Source of the DNA: Oscillospiraceae bacterium
GTDB lineage: Bacteria; Bacillota; Clostridia; Oscillospirales; Acutalibacteraceae
Direction: 5' to 3'
Assembly: GCA_015066575.1 (NCBI GenBank)
Contig: SVOD01000001.1
Coordinates: 3,085 to 52,434 of the forward strand
Length of the DNA stretch: 49,350 nt
Shown piece after piece: positions 8,401-18,453 of the stretch. The stretch's first letter is position 1. Every line of letters begins with the position of its first letter. The translations under genes were made by a program, and so were the position numbers. The notes under the pieces are model-generated. The model saw only the letters and a program-made list of their open reading frames with translations, was not told the origin of the DNA and did not search any database.

Positions 8401-11248
8401 AGAAAAAACGATTGCGGAAGCTGCTACTTATTTGTCAAAAAGTAATTCCTATAGCTTTACGCAAGAAGTGACAGTTCCTGCAAACTTCAAAGGTCAAATC
8501 TTTGCCTATGCTGTAGATAATGTCAATAATGATGTACTTAACGCAATTAATAGGCCCACAACTACTGAATATCCTCATGTTGACGGCTTTGTACATCCGG
8601 AAGGCACTGTGGTGGAAACAGGTGAGATGCACCGTGAGAATTCCGGCATTGGTATCACTATGCCGAAAACCAAGAAAACACAGAATAATACGTTTGAAAA
8701 GAAACAAAGCCAAGTGAAAGTGCCCGGTGCACAACCGGACAAAGTTATGGATTATAGCGGGAAACTAAAGAATCCGGTTGCTCTTTACAATCAAGGGCAA
8801 ACCTTCAATGTTACCGTTAGCGATACATTCTCCGGTATCCAAAATGTGAAGTATTATGTTTTTGAAGGCGATTATACAATCGGTTCGCAAACAGCATTTG
8901 GTGAAGTCGAGGTTGATCTCGACGGTACTTTAAGCGATGATACCTGGACTGCAAAGAAAGAGAAGGAAGACACAATTGATGAAACTAATCTTGTTGTGGA
9001 ACTTTCCAAGGATATAGATGTTGATGGTAACTATAATGATATGGTGTTACTTGTTGTTTTAACTGACCGTGCAGGTAACGTAAGCTATGATTATGTTGCT
9101 TTTGGCATTGACCATACTGCTCCCGTAATTACTGTTGAGTACAGTAATAATTCTGTTGACAGCACGAAGTATTTCAACGACGACAGAATTGCGACAGTGA
9201 CAATCCAAGAACGCAATTTCAATAAAGAAAATGTAAAATGGAGCATCAAAAATACAGAAGGTAAAGCGCCTGCCGTAAAGTATTTAGGCGGTACTCCGGG
9301 AACAGGTAATCGTGATAACGATACCTACACTTTCCAAATAAGTTATGATTATGACGGAAAGTTCCTCTTTGATGTTTCCTATACCGATAGGGCTGGGAAT
9401 GCAAATGAAAAGGTTAATTATTTAGAGCAGCCTGCTCCGCAAGATTTTGTCATTGACAAGACTCAACCTAAAATCACTGTCTCTTATGACAATAATTCTG
9501 CTCAGAATGAAAAGTATTTCAAGAACCACAGAACCGCAACAATTGTGATTGAAGAGCACAATTTTGATCCTTCTCGCGTGGATTGGACTAAGAGAACAGC
9601 TGCGAATCCCGCAACTGCAGTTCCCGGTTATAGTTATGTCGGTCAAAATGGTGATACATACACTTACACGATTGCCTATGACTATGATGGCGATTTCACC
9701 TTTGATATCTCCATGCTGGATTTGGCGGGCAATAAAAATACCGAGGTGAATTACGGTTCCTCCGTTGCACCGAAGGATTTCACGGTTGATACTACTTATC
9801 AGGATATTGTCAAAATAGAGGGCATTAACCCGACCGGTACGGTATTAGGTCTGGATAAGAGCACCGGTAAGATTGATGCTGGCGCTACAATCAGAGTGAC
9901 TATCAACGATACAAATCTGCAAGATTACAAGTTGACTCTCTACAGAACCAGAGTGAATATCAACGGTGAGAGTAAGAACGAGAAAGTAGAAACCGTTTTT
10001 TCCGATAAGAACAATATTAACAAAGACAATATTAATAAGGAGCCTTCTAAATCCAATATTGAAAATAATGTGGATGTTACCGCTAACTTTATTAAAAATG
10101 CAAGCGGAAGTGCCAACACAGTTGTTGAGTTTTCCATTCCGGAGAGAACAGAAGGCGTTGTGAATGACGGTTTGTATACCCTTCATGTGGAAGCAAGCGA
10201 TAAAGCCGGCAATACATATGAAGATGCTTGTAAGAGTTCTTCCGATAAGAGTGTTGATAATGTTTTCTCTGTTAACAGGCATGGTTCCGTATACGTGATT
10301 TCGAATAATTTCTATCATGTATTAAGCGATAACGACGGTTACTTTGATACATTGAAAGATGATATTGAAATCGTTGAATATAATCCGGATTCATTGAGCA
10401 AAACCTCTATTGAGTACCTGACTTCCAATGGCGCAACTACTCTCAAAGAGAGCAAGACAAATAACGCAGGAGATGTTAATACTTACACCAAATCCGTGCA
10501 TAAAGATGATAATATGGATTGGTATGAGTATACCTATAAACTCAATAAAGCCGCTTTCACAAAAGACGGTGACTACAGTGTTTCATTGACTTCCAATGAT
10601 GTTAAGAAGGCTCCCTCGATGAGCGATAACTATAAGATTTTGAAATCCAATTTCAAATTTGTTGTGGATACCAAGGCACCTGTTCTTGAATCCATTGAAG
10701 TAGCGGATAAGGATGTTGAGGTGAATAAGGCTACCGGCGGAAACGGTCGTGTTAGCGCCGACAAGCTTAATATTAACTTTAAAGTGAGTGATGCCGCTCA
10801 TCTTGACAAAGTAGAAGTTATGGTAGATGGTGAAGTGATTAAGACTTATCAGTACACCGACCAAAAGAAGGTGAAGTCCGGCGATGTGGAGTATTTCCAA
10901 GATAAAGATGTCATGGAAGGCTCTTTTGTGCTGGAAGGTAAGTCCAGTTTAGATCCTCAAAACTATCAAATTGTCGCTTATGATAAAACGCACAATAACA
11001 CGAATAATGATACAGCAATCAAGGCAAGGCATGTTCTTGATACCAATGCGGAAAGCTTTGATTTCTCCGGCTATAATTTGATTTACAACAAGTTGATTGT
11101 ATCTACAAATTGGTTTATTCAATTCTACGCAAGTGTTGCAGGTTGGGTAATTACCGGTGTGGTAGCTGCTGCTATTGCAGGCACCGCGGCATTTATCATT
11201 ATCAAAAAGCGTAAAAAAAATGCGACACCGGCTGAAGAAGCCAAATAG
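5471..11248 (+). CDS. Very large (1925 aa) surface protein with Ig-like/bacterial repeat domains and C-terminal TM anchor
   Basis: N-terminal signal (KIIALILSLVLVVSMAPMSIFISSATS), repeated DxxAPxIT/DRAGN Ig-like modules, C-terminal TM AGWVITGVVAAAIAGTAAFIII + KKRKK tail; no LPxTG-type signal seen. Confidence 0.88.
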   Translation: MNVKRRGATKIIALILSLVLVVSMAPMSIFISSATSTGALSIVDSNNNPLENAIATLTTKRDSESVDIFSSDKTSDENGEIKVSEEFAAYFAANPTAEIEFTVEVQKEGYRQGAEYSLVVKADTDSFGSIEMVRQFKVSVSANLGGADCYVKTADETKYYGENSFDEGTALTLVTSDVEHYSKSATLGGESIDLDSDGEYVFTVDSAKVFAVTYEAVKYSVKLTVDENGTVTPSEDGIITVDKTTQGTELTITPNEHFELADILLNDTSVKADVTENNYVYTYLLKAEDIDDNESELTVTFAKRMYSVSASVDQEKGGTVELSATSVEAESDVTVTFKPDAGYSLFRVTVNGAECIDEVTDNILTFAVTQDNTEIVAFYDVIDTETLKDVDINTIFTISDAQYIDDIYYAKDKTITKMDVTAKDTVTVEDTPVVTNITKMDAIVNDTNTYGGEKKTYEITENTNLSSVQVFAKEGFGRKAYLCTGTFKLRFDTQKPIIVSIADFAYTNKDHVIDVVINDPVENFLNEDFASGVDWDSVTIERTYGSTTEPVTFDKANKQFTAEKLDNQTVDVTYTINVKDKVGNAAEAVTFTVKNDDEAPSLIDSEEAVKFELKNTSTFAVFLNEITFGKWFNKTLTATFTVEDKGVGFDNNNSKAVLVLKNGSDVVFTSADATINEDGKATVKIDVSDTEIYGENPVFQGKVYYSICDALGNSSGETLVTNTVSNILSNDSPVVMIEEVAPYTSDAITLSPVVTDPPRSATDIPYDFDSDTLVFNENATASFSIADDNSGIYGYDITVNGVSVANATNVTKDKLADTQSDAVTITADVKDGDVVKKLGFVIDTSKGDLKPNEDGAFIVEIVSITDNSGNKVEKTEEKDILSQPFCVDRTAPQITDFNFNSSKEGEAPVIFEDPDYGFFFKTNVQVDITAVDQTSTDELVSGVKAIKVYLVGEYLSEAGSATGAKKIYSFDEKGDLVEKTIAEAATYLSKSNSYSFTQEVTVPANFKGQIFAYAVDNVNNDVLNAINRPTTTEYPHVDGFVHPEGTVVETGEMHRENSGIGITMPKTKKTQNNTFEKKQSQVKVPGAQPDKVMDYSGKLKNPVALYNQGQTFNVTVSDTFSGIQNVKYYVFEGDYTIGSQTAFGEVEVDLDGTLSDDTWTAKKEKEDTIDETNLVVELSKDIDVDGNYNDMVLLVVLTDRAGNVSYDYVAFGIDHTAPVITVEYSNNSVDSTKYFNDDRIATVTIQERNFNKENVKWSIKNTEGKAPAVKYLGGTPGTGNRDNDTYTFQISYDYDGKFLFDVSYTDRAGNANEKVNYLEQPAPQDFVIDKTQPKITVSYDNNSAQNEKYFKNHRTATIVIEEHNFDPSRVDWTKRTAANPATAVPGYSYVGQNGDTYTYTIAYDYDGDFTFDISMLDLAGNKNTEVNYGSSVAPKDFTVDTTYQDIVKIEGINPTGTVLGLDKSTGKIDAGATIRVTINDTNLQDYKLTLYRTRVNINGESKNEKVETVFSDKNNINKDNINKEPSKSNIENNVDVTANFIKNASGSANTVVEFSIPERTEGVVNDGLYTLHVEASDKAGNTYEDACKSSSDKSVDNVFSVNRHGSVYVISNNFYHVLSDNDGYFDTLKDDIEIVEYNPDSLSKTSIEYLTSNGATTLKESKTNNAGDVNTYTKSVHKDDNMDWYEYTYKLNKAAFTKDGDYSVSLTSNDVKKAPSMSDNYKILKSNFKFVVDTKAPVLESIEVADKDVEVNKATGGNGRVSADKLNINFKVSDAAHLDKVEVMVDGEVIKTYQYTDQKKVKSGDVEYFQDKDVMEGSFVLEGKSSLDPQNYQIVAYDKTHNNTNNDTAIKARHVLDTNAESFDFSGYNLIYNKLIVSTNWFIQFYASVAGWVITGVVAAAIAGTAAFIIIKKRKKNATPAEEAK
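9110..9790 (+). repeat. Two consecutive homologous Ig-like modules in the giant surface protein
   Basis: APVITVEYSNNSVDSTKYFNDDRIATVTIQERNFNKENVKW... versus QPKITVSYDNNSAQNEKYFKNHRTATIVIEEHNFDPSRVDW... Confidence 0.8.
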
Positions 11249-11269
11249 TCTTTAAAACCATTTGAATAT

Positions 11270-11301
11270 GCAGATAGCACAGCCTTGGCTGTGCTATCTG
11301 C
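11270..11301 (+). terminator. Perfect 15-bp inverted repeat, terminator or processing hairpin after the giant surface protein gene
   Basis: gcagatagcacagcc-tt-ggctgtgctatctgc, followed by T-rich sequence (aatagcattttt). Confidence 0.7.
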
Positions 11302-11380
11302 AATAGCATTTTTAAATTTAGAATTTTGAATTTTTTTTGAAGAGTTTGAAATTGTGACTTTAAGCATTAGAGGAAGAATA

Positions 11381-12337
11381 ATGAACGAATTTTTAAAGCA
11401 GGAATTAATAGTTGAATTACCCGGTACGCAGAATACACAATATGTCTTTAATGACAATTACCTTTTTTCTTTAACGGAATATAAGGTTTTGAGAAGTCAA
11501 AATAAAAATTTTGCTAAATGTTCTAAAGTGTTATTTAACGGGAAAACGAAACTGTTATATTTTACTTCTACCTACAAATCTTTAAATAGTATGATTAGTA
11601 CGATAGATTTTGATACGTTTCTCTCTATCATTACCAATGTTTTTAGCTGTATGTTGGAAATTAAAACTAACGGCTTTTTGTCTTGTACGGATTTGGATTT
11701 GAGATTTGATAAAATATTTGTTGACCCGAATACATTAGAAGTCTTTTTGATTTATTTACCTATCAGCACTTCTGATCCGGATACCCTTTCCTATGAGAAT
11801 GAATTCAGAGGGGAAATTATTAAATTAATAACGGCTGTACCGACTTTTTCAACAGATAAAACATTAAGAGTATGTACATATTTATCAAACGGCACATTAT
11901 CGTTAGAAGAATTGTATCATAATATACGCGGCGAGATAAATGCCTTTATAAGAGACAGAAAATTACAAAAAACACAGGATAAAGGCGACGAAACAGAATT
12001 GCAAAAGGGAACCATACCAAAAGGAACGCAAAAGCAACCTGTTTTATATTTTACCGCAATTAATACAGCAACGCCTGTGCGCTTTACAGTGAATTTGCCG
12101 GAATTTGTTATTGGTAAAAATGCCGCAAAAGTGCATGGTGTAGTGACCTTTAACCAAGCTATTAGCAGAGTGCATTGTAAGATAAACTATTGTAACGGAG
12201 AGTATACCATTACAGATCTGGGTAGCGCTAACGGCACCTATGTTAACAAGACAAGACTTTTTTCAAATATTGCAGCAGCACTGCACAATGGCGATATTGT
12301 CAGACTTGCCAACAGCGATTTTAAAGTTGAGTTTTAA
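11381..12337 (+). CDS. FHA domain protein with N-terminal domain related to the 1013-2125 protein
   Basis: C-terminal FHA (EFVIGKNAAKVHGVVTFNQAISRVHCKINY...DLGSANGTYVNK); N-terminal FLSCTDLDLRFDKIFVDPNTLEVFLIYLPI matches LSNLMLDFKFVYVNLRTKEVHMLYQPL in the earlier FHA protein. ATG at 11381 after agaggaag. Confidence 0.83.
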   Translation: MNEFLKQELIVELPGTQNTQYVFNDNYLFSLTEYKVLRSQNKNFAKCSKVLFNGKTKLLYFTSTYKSLNSMISTIDFDTFLSIITNVFSCMLEIKTNGFLSCTDLDLRFDKIFVDPNTLEVFLIYLPISTSDPDTLSYENEFRGEIIKLITAVPTFSTDKTLRVCTYLSNGTLSLEELYHNIRGEINAFIRDRKLQKTQDKGDETELQKGTIPKGTQKQPVLYFTAINTATPVRFTVNLPEFVIGKNAAKVHGVVTFNQAISRVHCKINYCNGEYTITDLGSANGTYVNKTRLFSNIAAALHNGDIVRLANSDFKVEF

Positions 12338-12351
12338 AGGAGGAGGAAACA

Positions 12352-13401
12352 GTGAGCAAATCAACAGTTATTCTTGCAGATACCGATGAAAGATTCCTTT
12401 CTCCTATTGAAGTTAAGTTTTTAGAAGAACTTGATGATAATGTCGAATTGGAAGTTATTACACAAAAAGAGTATTTTGATGAATTCTTCTCTTCGCCAAA
12501 GCGAGCAGATGTTTTAGTTGTCAGTGAAGAGCTGTATTCTTCCGAATTGCAAAAGCACAATATTGACAGTATTTTTGTGTTGACAGAGGGTGAAGAAGAG
12601 AATGGTACGGAAGAACTGATTATTAATAGTATTTATAAATATACGAGCCCGAAAGAAATCTTTAAACAGGTTTTGGCACTCAGTTCGTTAGGAAATGGCA
12701 CAAAGAAAGAAAAAGAAACTGTTGTTGTGCTTGTTTATTCTGCTTCGGGCGGTGTTGGAAAAAGCACTGTTGCTTTGGGAATCAGTTGTGCTTTGGCAAA
12801 GAGTTTTAATAAAGTGCTTTATATTAATGCGCAAAGATTGAATTCTTTTCAAAATCATCTCAAAAACACGGCTACTTTGCCCAATAGCGTTGTTGGAGAG
12901 TTTACCAATACAACGGGCAACCTGTTTGGCCGCATTAATCATGTTATTCGAAATGAGGGGTTTGACTATTTGCCACCGTTTAGTATGGCGCTTCCTTCAA
13001 TAGGCTTGGATTATTCCATCTATCAGGAAATCATCAAATCCGCAAAAGCAACAAAGAAATATGACATGATTATTGTTGATACGGATGTTACTTTTGATAA
13101 AGAGAAAACGGATTTAATCACAATTGCCGATAAGGTATTTATTGTTTTAAATCAAACCGTTAATTCGGTATTTACAACAAATGTTTTGCTCAAAAATATC
13201 AGCTGCAATGATAATGAAAAGTATTATTTCATTTGTAATAATTTCAGCGAAAAAAGAGCAAACGCTCTAATTACCGCAGTGAATGCAAATAACATTATTA
13301 TAAATGAATACGTCAAACATTTTGAGGGGTTCGATTCAATGAGTCTTGCAGATTTGGCAAAAGAACCCGATATTCAAAAGGTATCCTATTTAATAGTATG
13401 A
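12352..13401 (+). CDS. MinD/ParA-like P-loop ATPase
   Basis: Deviant Walker A VVVLVYSASGGVGKSTVALGISCAL, KYDMIIVDTDVTFD; GTG start after aaaggaggaggaaaca. Confidence 0.85.
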   Translation: MSKSTVILADTDERFLSPIEVKFLEELDDNVELEVITQKEYFDEFFSSPKRADVLVVSEELYSSELQKHNIDSIFVLTEGEEENGTEELIINSIYKYTSPKEIFKQVLALSSLGNGTKKEKETVVVLVYSASGGVGKSTVALGISCALAKSFNKVLYINAQRLNSFQNHLKNTATLPNSVVGEFTNTTGNLFGRINHVIRNEGFDYLPPFSMALPSIGLDYSIYQEIIKSAKATKKYDMIIVDTDVTFDKEKTDLITIADKVFIVLNQTVNSVFTTNVLLKNISCNDNEKYYFICNNFSEKRANALITAVNANNIIINEYVKHFEGFDSMSLADLAKEPDIQKVSYLIV

Positions 13402-13411
13402 GGAGTTGTAA

Positions 13412-13663
13412 ATGGAAAATTCAGTTATTATTATTTTCAGAATTATTAAGCGACAATTTGAAGTGGATTTGGAAGTTCCGCTTGATATCTCGGCAAATGA
13501 ATTAGTCAATGCATTAAATACAGCTTATGATTTGGGTATTGATGTGTCTGATGTGAAGAATTGTTATCTAAAAGCAGAAAGCCCCATTGCTTTACTCAAA
13601 GGCAACAAGCTTTTATCTGAGTATGGTGTGAGAAACGGAACAATTATTAGTTTTACTGAATAG
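13412..13663 (+). CDS. YukD/EsaB-like ubiquitin-fold T7SS protein
   Basis: 83 aa, LEVPLDISANELVNALNTAYDLGID...LSEYGVRNGTIISFTE; size and position between ATPase and EssC-like genes. Confidence 0.78.
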   Translation: MENSVIIIFRIIKRQFEVDLEVPLDISANELVNALNTAYDLGIDVSDVKNCYLKAESPIALLKGNKLLSEYGVRNGTIISFTE

Positions 13664-13673
13664 GAGCCATAAT

Positions 13674-16600
13674 ATGCAATACGGTTATGTAATTAAAATA
13701 TCGAATAAGCAAATCTACAGAGAAATACAATTGCCGATCGATATCGGGCGTTTGAAAATCGGCTTGGGAATTGATTGCGATGTGCGTTTTTATAAGGAGC
13801 AGTTTTTTGAGGATTTTGAGCTGGTCTTTTTCAAAAGCGGCGAGCAGTGGCAGGTTGCCTGTTCCGATAATATTTATATTGATGAAGGCGATGTCAGAAA
13901 ACTGGTCACAAAGAAACTGAACCATGGTGACAGTTTTGCATTGAAATATCAATCATCCGAGAGTGAACTGTTTAAAGTTGACTTTTTGTTTGATTTTGAT
14001 AATGAAAACAAAGATTATGAAAGAATTATCGATATCAATGGTATTAATGCCATTTCTATCGGTAGTGCACCGAATTGTCATATTGTTCTAAAAAGTCAAT
14101 ATGTAAAGAATGATTTTGTCGAGTTGAGAAAAACAAACAAAGGGTTGTTACTTCAAATCAAGTCGACTACATATGGTATTTATGTTAATGGTAAAAGGGC
14201 AGCAAACGGAGAAATCATTAAGAATTTTGATTTCTTCTCTATTGCCGAGTTTAGTTTTTATTATAAGGGCGGTAAAATATACACTTCTAAGAAAGTGACG
14301 GTTAATGGGCTAAATTATTTCGATGATTTAAAGAAGAATAATTATCCTAAGTTTAATCGAAATACGCGCATTAAAATTGTATTGGATGATGAAAAAATTG
14401 AAGTCTTAGATCCACCTGCTAAACCGCAAAAACAAAAGAATAATATACTTCAGAGATTATTGCCATCGCTTGGTATGATACTGGTGTGTATATTGATGGC
14501 AACAATGGGCAGTGGAAAAGAAGGCGGCACATCCATTGCTATGTTTGCTATGAGCGGTATATCCGGTGTTATGGCAATCATCACTTCTGTTATTGCGATC
14601 ATTAATAGTAAGAAAGAATTTAAACAACAAACAAAAGAAAGAATTGAAAAGTATACAAAGTATATTGACAACAAAAAAAATGAGATTCAACAGTTCCGTA
14701 ACAAAGAAAAGAATGAGTTGGATGAAATATTTATTAACCAAGACTTGATTAAAAAAGAGTTTGGTGACTTTTCTTCAGATTTATTTGACAGAGTGCCTGA
14801 AGATGACGATTTTTTGAGCATTCGTTTGGGAACCGGGGCTAAGGAAGCAACAAAAGAAGTTAGTTATAAAAAGCAGGAGAAACTGGAAGTTGAAGATGAA
14901 CTTCAGGAAATGCCTGAAAAAATATCTAATGATTTTAAATATTTGCCCGATGCGCCAATCACGGTAGATATGAAAGAACTTAATGCTATTGGCATTATTG
15001 GTCGAGAAACATGCCGATATGATTTGTTTAAAAATATTGTTTTGGATATTTGTGCGCGCCAATATCATTCTGATGTTAGTTTGTTTTTGGTTTGTGAAAG
15101 CAAAAACTTTGAAAAACTTCGCTGGGTAAGACTGTTACCTCATATATATAATGAAAGTATTGGAATCAGAAATATTGTTTGTGATGATGATTCCAAAAAC
15201 ATCCTCTTTGAATATTTATATAAAGAGTTGACGCATCGAAAGGAAAATAAAGGCTTCACAAAGAGATTAGTTGTATTTTTATATGATGAATTCGGCTTTA
15301 AAAGTCATCCGGTTTCAAAATTCGTTGAAGAGGCAAAGGATTTAGGTGTATCATTTGTTTTCTTTGCAGATATTAAAGCTGACATTGCACAAGGTTGTGA
15401 CTATCTGATTGATATTGCAGATGGAAAGAATTCGGCTAAATTAATAGATACTAAAGATAAAAACAGTTCTTATGATTTTTCATATCAACTGATTTCAGAT
15501 GAGCAAATTGCAGCTATTGCGAAGCTTTTAGCACCTGTTTATACAGAGGAGATCTCTTTGGAAGGCTCATTAACTAAAAATATTTCTCTGTTCAAGTTGC
15601 TCAATATTTTGACGGTGGATGATATTGATTTGTCTGCAAATTGGGGAAGGGCTCAGGTGTTTAAATCCATGGCAGCTCCGTTAGGTGTATCAAAAAGCGG
15701 TGTTGTTGAATTAGATTTGCATGACAAAGCGCATGGACCTCATGGCTTGGTTGCCGGTACTACCGGCTCCGGTAAGTCCGAGATTTTACAGACATATATT
15801 TTGTCCATGGCAACGCTATTTCATCCCTATGAAGTCGGGTTTGTGATTATCGACTTTAAGGGCGGCGGTATGGTGAATCAGTTTGAAAATTTACCACATT
15901 TAGTAGGTGCCATTACTAATATTGACGGTAAAGAAATTGATCGTTCTTTAAAATCTATCAAGGCAGAATTACAAAAGAGACAGCGCTATTTTGCAGAAGC
16001 TGAAGTTAACCATATTGATAAGTATATCCAAAAATATAAAGCGGGCGAAGTAGCGGAACCGCTTCCGCACTTGATTCTTATTGTCGATGAATTTGCGGAA
16101 TTAAAGGCAGAACAGCCGGAGTTTATGAAAGAGTTAATATCTGCTGCCCGCATTGGTCGTAGTTTGGGTGTACATTTGATTCTTGCTACTCAAAAGCCGA
16201 GCGGACAGGTGAATGAACAGATTTGGTCTAACTCCAGATTTAAGCTCTGCTTGAAGGTTCAAGATCAGCAAGATAGTAATGAAGTTATTAAGTCTCCGCT
16301 TGCAGCTGAGATAAAGGAACCCGGTCGTGCTTATTTGCAGGTCGGCAACAATGAAATCTTTGAATTGTTCCAATCGGCATATAGTGGTGCGCCGGAAAAA
16401 GCGGATAATTCTAATATCAAAGAATTTAAGATTTTTGCATTAAATAATTCCGGAAGAAGAATACCGGTATTTGAACAGAAAAAACCACAGTCGAAAGAAG
16501 GCAATTTAACACAATTAGATGCAATAGTTCAATATGTGCATAATTATTGCGAAAACATGCATATTCAAAAATTGCCTGATATTTGTCTGCCATCTTTGGG

Positions 16601-18200
16601 AAAAGTAATCGGTTTTCCAAAAAACGACGAACTTATTTCGTCTGAATATTCCATTATAAGCGAAATTGGTGTTTTTGATGATCCGGACAATCAGTATCAA
16701 GGAACCTATTCTGTGGATTTAACCAATCAAAATGTTATGTTGATCGGTTCGTCACAATCAGGCAAGACAAACATTTTGCAGACTATGATTCGAAGCCTTG
16801 CCACCAAATATTCGCCGAGTGAAGTGAATATTTATATTATCGACTTTGCTTCTATGGTTCTTAAGAATTTTGAACCGCTTAACCATGTGGGTGGTGTTGT
16901 TACTTCTTCAGAAGATGAAAAATTAAAAAATTTAATGAAACTCTTGTTTACGGAAATCGAAACAAGAAAAGAAAAATTAATGTCAGTAGGCGTTAGTTCT
17001 TTTTCGGCATACAAAGAATCCGGCGCCTCTGATTTGCCGCAGATTGTTGTAATGATAGATAATCTTACGGCTTTGAAACAAATGTATTTTGAAGACGATG
17101 AAGAATTACTCTATTTGTGCAGAGAAGGTCTTTCTGTTGGTATTACCGTAGTTATTGCCAATTCTCAAACTGCAGGTATTGGTTATAAATACCTTTCCAA
17201 TTTCTCGGCTAAAATTGCACTTTTCTGTAATGACTCCAGTGAATACGGTTCATTATTTGAGCATTGCAGACAGACTATAGATGATATTCATGGCAGATGT
17301 ATTGTGGAAATTGATAAAACGCATCTTGATTGCCAGGCATTCTTGGCATTTGAAGGTGAAAAAGAAATAAACAGAGTAAATCAAATAAAGCAGTTTATCG
17401 ATGTCATTAATAGTAAGAATACTCAGCATATGGCGAAGATTATTCCGGTTATTCCTGAGGTTTTGACAGGCCAATATGTACTTTCAACATTCGGCGGTTA
17501 TATGGCAGAAAAGTACTCTTTGGTTATTGGTTTAGATTATGCTTCCGTAAGCCCTCAAGTAATTCAACTTAACAACTTACCTTCCCCGTTAGCACTCACC
17601 GGTGGAGACGGACAAGAGCAAAAGAACTTCTTAACTTATATTGTGAGTATGTTAAATAATAAGTATAAGGAAAATGCAAAAGTGTATATGATTGACGGTA
17701 TCAATCGACAATTAGCAGCATTGAAAGATTTGGATATTGTTCAAGAATATGAGTTTCTCACCGATAAGTCATCGGATATTCTTAAAGGGATTGAACAGGA
17801 ATTATCAAAACGCTATGATGCTTTGGCTTCCGGCGCTGATGATGTGATTGCTAATTCGGAATTGATAGTTTTAATTATTAACAATCCTGAAGCATTAGAT
17901 TTCATTAGCAATGATATGAGTTTAATGGATACTTATAAAAATATCATCACTCGATATAAAAACCTGAATGTTTGTGTTTTAGTGGGTGATTATGAGAATA
18001 CAAATGTTTCATACGCTGCGCCTGATTTGGTGAAGATGCTTCGTGATGCAAGACATTTCTTGTATTTTGATGATATTTCAAATATGAAGATTATTGATTT
18101 TCCGTTAGCTGTGATGCGTGAATTCAAAAAGCCTATAGATACCGGCGATGCGTATTATATTAAAGATAATGATTGTTATAAGATTAAAACCGTAAGATAA
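13674..18200 (+). CDS. essC: EssC/YukB-like FtsK/SpoIIIE-family T7SS ATPase
   Basis: N-terminal FHA-like modules, TM pair (ILQRLLPSLGMILVCILMATMG; SGISGVMAIITSVIAII), domain 1 Walker A VAGTTGSGKSEILQ and Walker B LILIVDEFAEL, domain 2 MLIGSSQSGKTNILQ, degenerate third P-loop LALTGGDGQEQKNFL. Confidence 0.95.
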   Translation: MQYGYVIKISNKQIYREIQLPIDIGRLKIGLGIDCDVRFYKEQFFEDFELVFFKSGEQWQVACSDNIYIDEGDVRKLVTKKLNHGDSFALKYQSSESELFKVDFLFDFDNENKDYERIIDINGINAISIGSAPNCHIVLKSQYVKNDFVELRKTNKGLLLQIKSTTYGIYVNGKRAANGEIIKNFDFFSIAEFSFYYKGGKIYTSKKVTVNGLNYFDDLKKNNYPKFNRNTRIKIVLDDEKIEVLDPPAKPQKQKNNILQRLLPSLGMILVCILMATMGSGKEGGTSIAMFAMSGISGVMAIITSVIAIINSKKEFKQQTKERIEKYTKYIDNKKNEIQQFRNKEKNELDEIFINQDLIKKEFGDFSSDLFDRVPEDDDFLSIRLGTGAKEATKEVSYKKQEKLEVEDELQEMPEKISNDFKYLPDAPITVDMKELNAIGIIGRETCRYDLFKNIVLDICARQYHSDVSLFLVCESKNFEKLRWVRLLPHIYNESIGIRNIVCDDDSKNILFEYLYKELTHRKENKGFTKRLVVFLYDEFGFKSHPVSKFVEEAKDLGVSFVFFADIKADIAQGCDYLIDIADGKNSAKLIDTKDKNSSYDFSYQLISDEQIAAIAKLLAPVYTEEISLEGSLTKNISLFKLLNILTVDDIDLSANWGRAQVFKSMAAPLGVSKSGVVELDLHDKAHGPHGLVAGTTGSGKSEILQTYILSMATLFHPYEVGFVIIDFKGGGMVNQFENLPHLVGAITNIDGKEIDRSLKSIKAELQKRQRYFAEAEVNHIDKYIQKYKAGEVAEPLPHLILIVDEFAELKAEQPEFMKELISAARIGRSLGVHLILATQKPSGQVNEQIWSNSRFKLCLKVQDQQDSNEVIKSPLAAEIKEPGRAYLQVGNNEIFELFQSAYSGAPEKADNSNIKEFKIFALNNSGRRIPVFEQKKPQSKEGNLTQLDAIVQYVHNYCENMHIQKLPDICLPSLGKVIGFPKNDELISSEYSIISEIGVFDDPDNQYQGTYSVDLTNQNVMLIGSSQSGKTNILQTMIRSLATKYSPSEVNIYIIDFASMVLKNFEPLNHVGGVVTSSEDEKLKNLMKLLFTEIETRKEKLMSVGVSSFSAYKESGASDLPQIVVMIDNLTALKQMYFEDDEELLYLCREGLSVGITVVIANSQTAGIGYKYLSNFSAKIALFCNDSSEYGSLFEHCRQTIDDIHGRCIVEIDKTHLDCQAFLAFEGEKEINRVNQIKQFIDVINSKNTQHMAKIIPVIPEVLTGQYVLSTFGGYMAEKYSLVIGLDYASVSPQVIQLNNLPSPLALTGGDGQEQKNFLTYIVSMLNNKYKENAKVYMIDGINRQLAALKDLDIVQEYEFLTDKSSDILKGIEQELSKRYDALASGADDVIANSELIVLIINNPEALDFISNDMSLMDTYKNIITRYKNLNVCVLVGDYENTNVSYAAPDLVKMLRDARHFLYFDDISNMKIIDFPLAVMREFKKPIDTGDAYYIKDNDCYKIKTVR

Positions 18201-18329
18201 TAAGCATATTTCCTACCGGGAGAAGGTATTAAGATCCAGGAATACATTTGAATGAAGACACAACTATAAATTATTAATTAAAAGTAAGTTTAAAGCGTTA
18301 AAAGAGTAAGTTTTGCTAAAGGAGAATAA

Positions 18330-18377
18330 ATGGATTCAACAGCATTAAAGATAGAAGAAATCAAAATTGATATTTAA
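18330..18377 (+). CDS. Possible 15-aa micro-ORF (MDSTALKIEEIKIDI) between essC and the WXG100 gene
   Basis: ATG preceded by aaaggagaataa (strong SD spacing), TAA stop at 18377; no similarity support. Confidence 0.3.
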   Translation: MDSTALKIEEIKIDI

Positions 18378-18453
18378 TTATAATTTTTAAAGATTAATAT
18401 TGTTGTTAACGGTTTTTACTGTTTTCATAGAATATTTAGAAAGGAGAAATATT

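Noticed and set aside
17590-17640. Third EssC ATPase site as an active P-loop
   Set aside because: Sequence reads LALTGGDGQEQKNFL, lacking the GK[ST]; treated as a degenerate domain, which is not unusual for EssC-type proteins.
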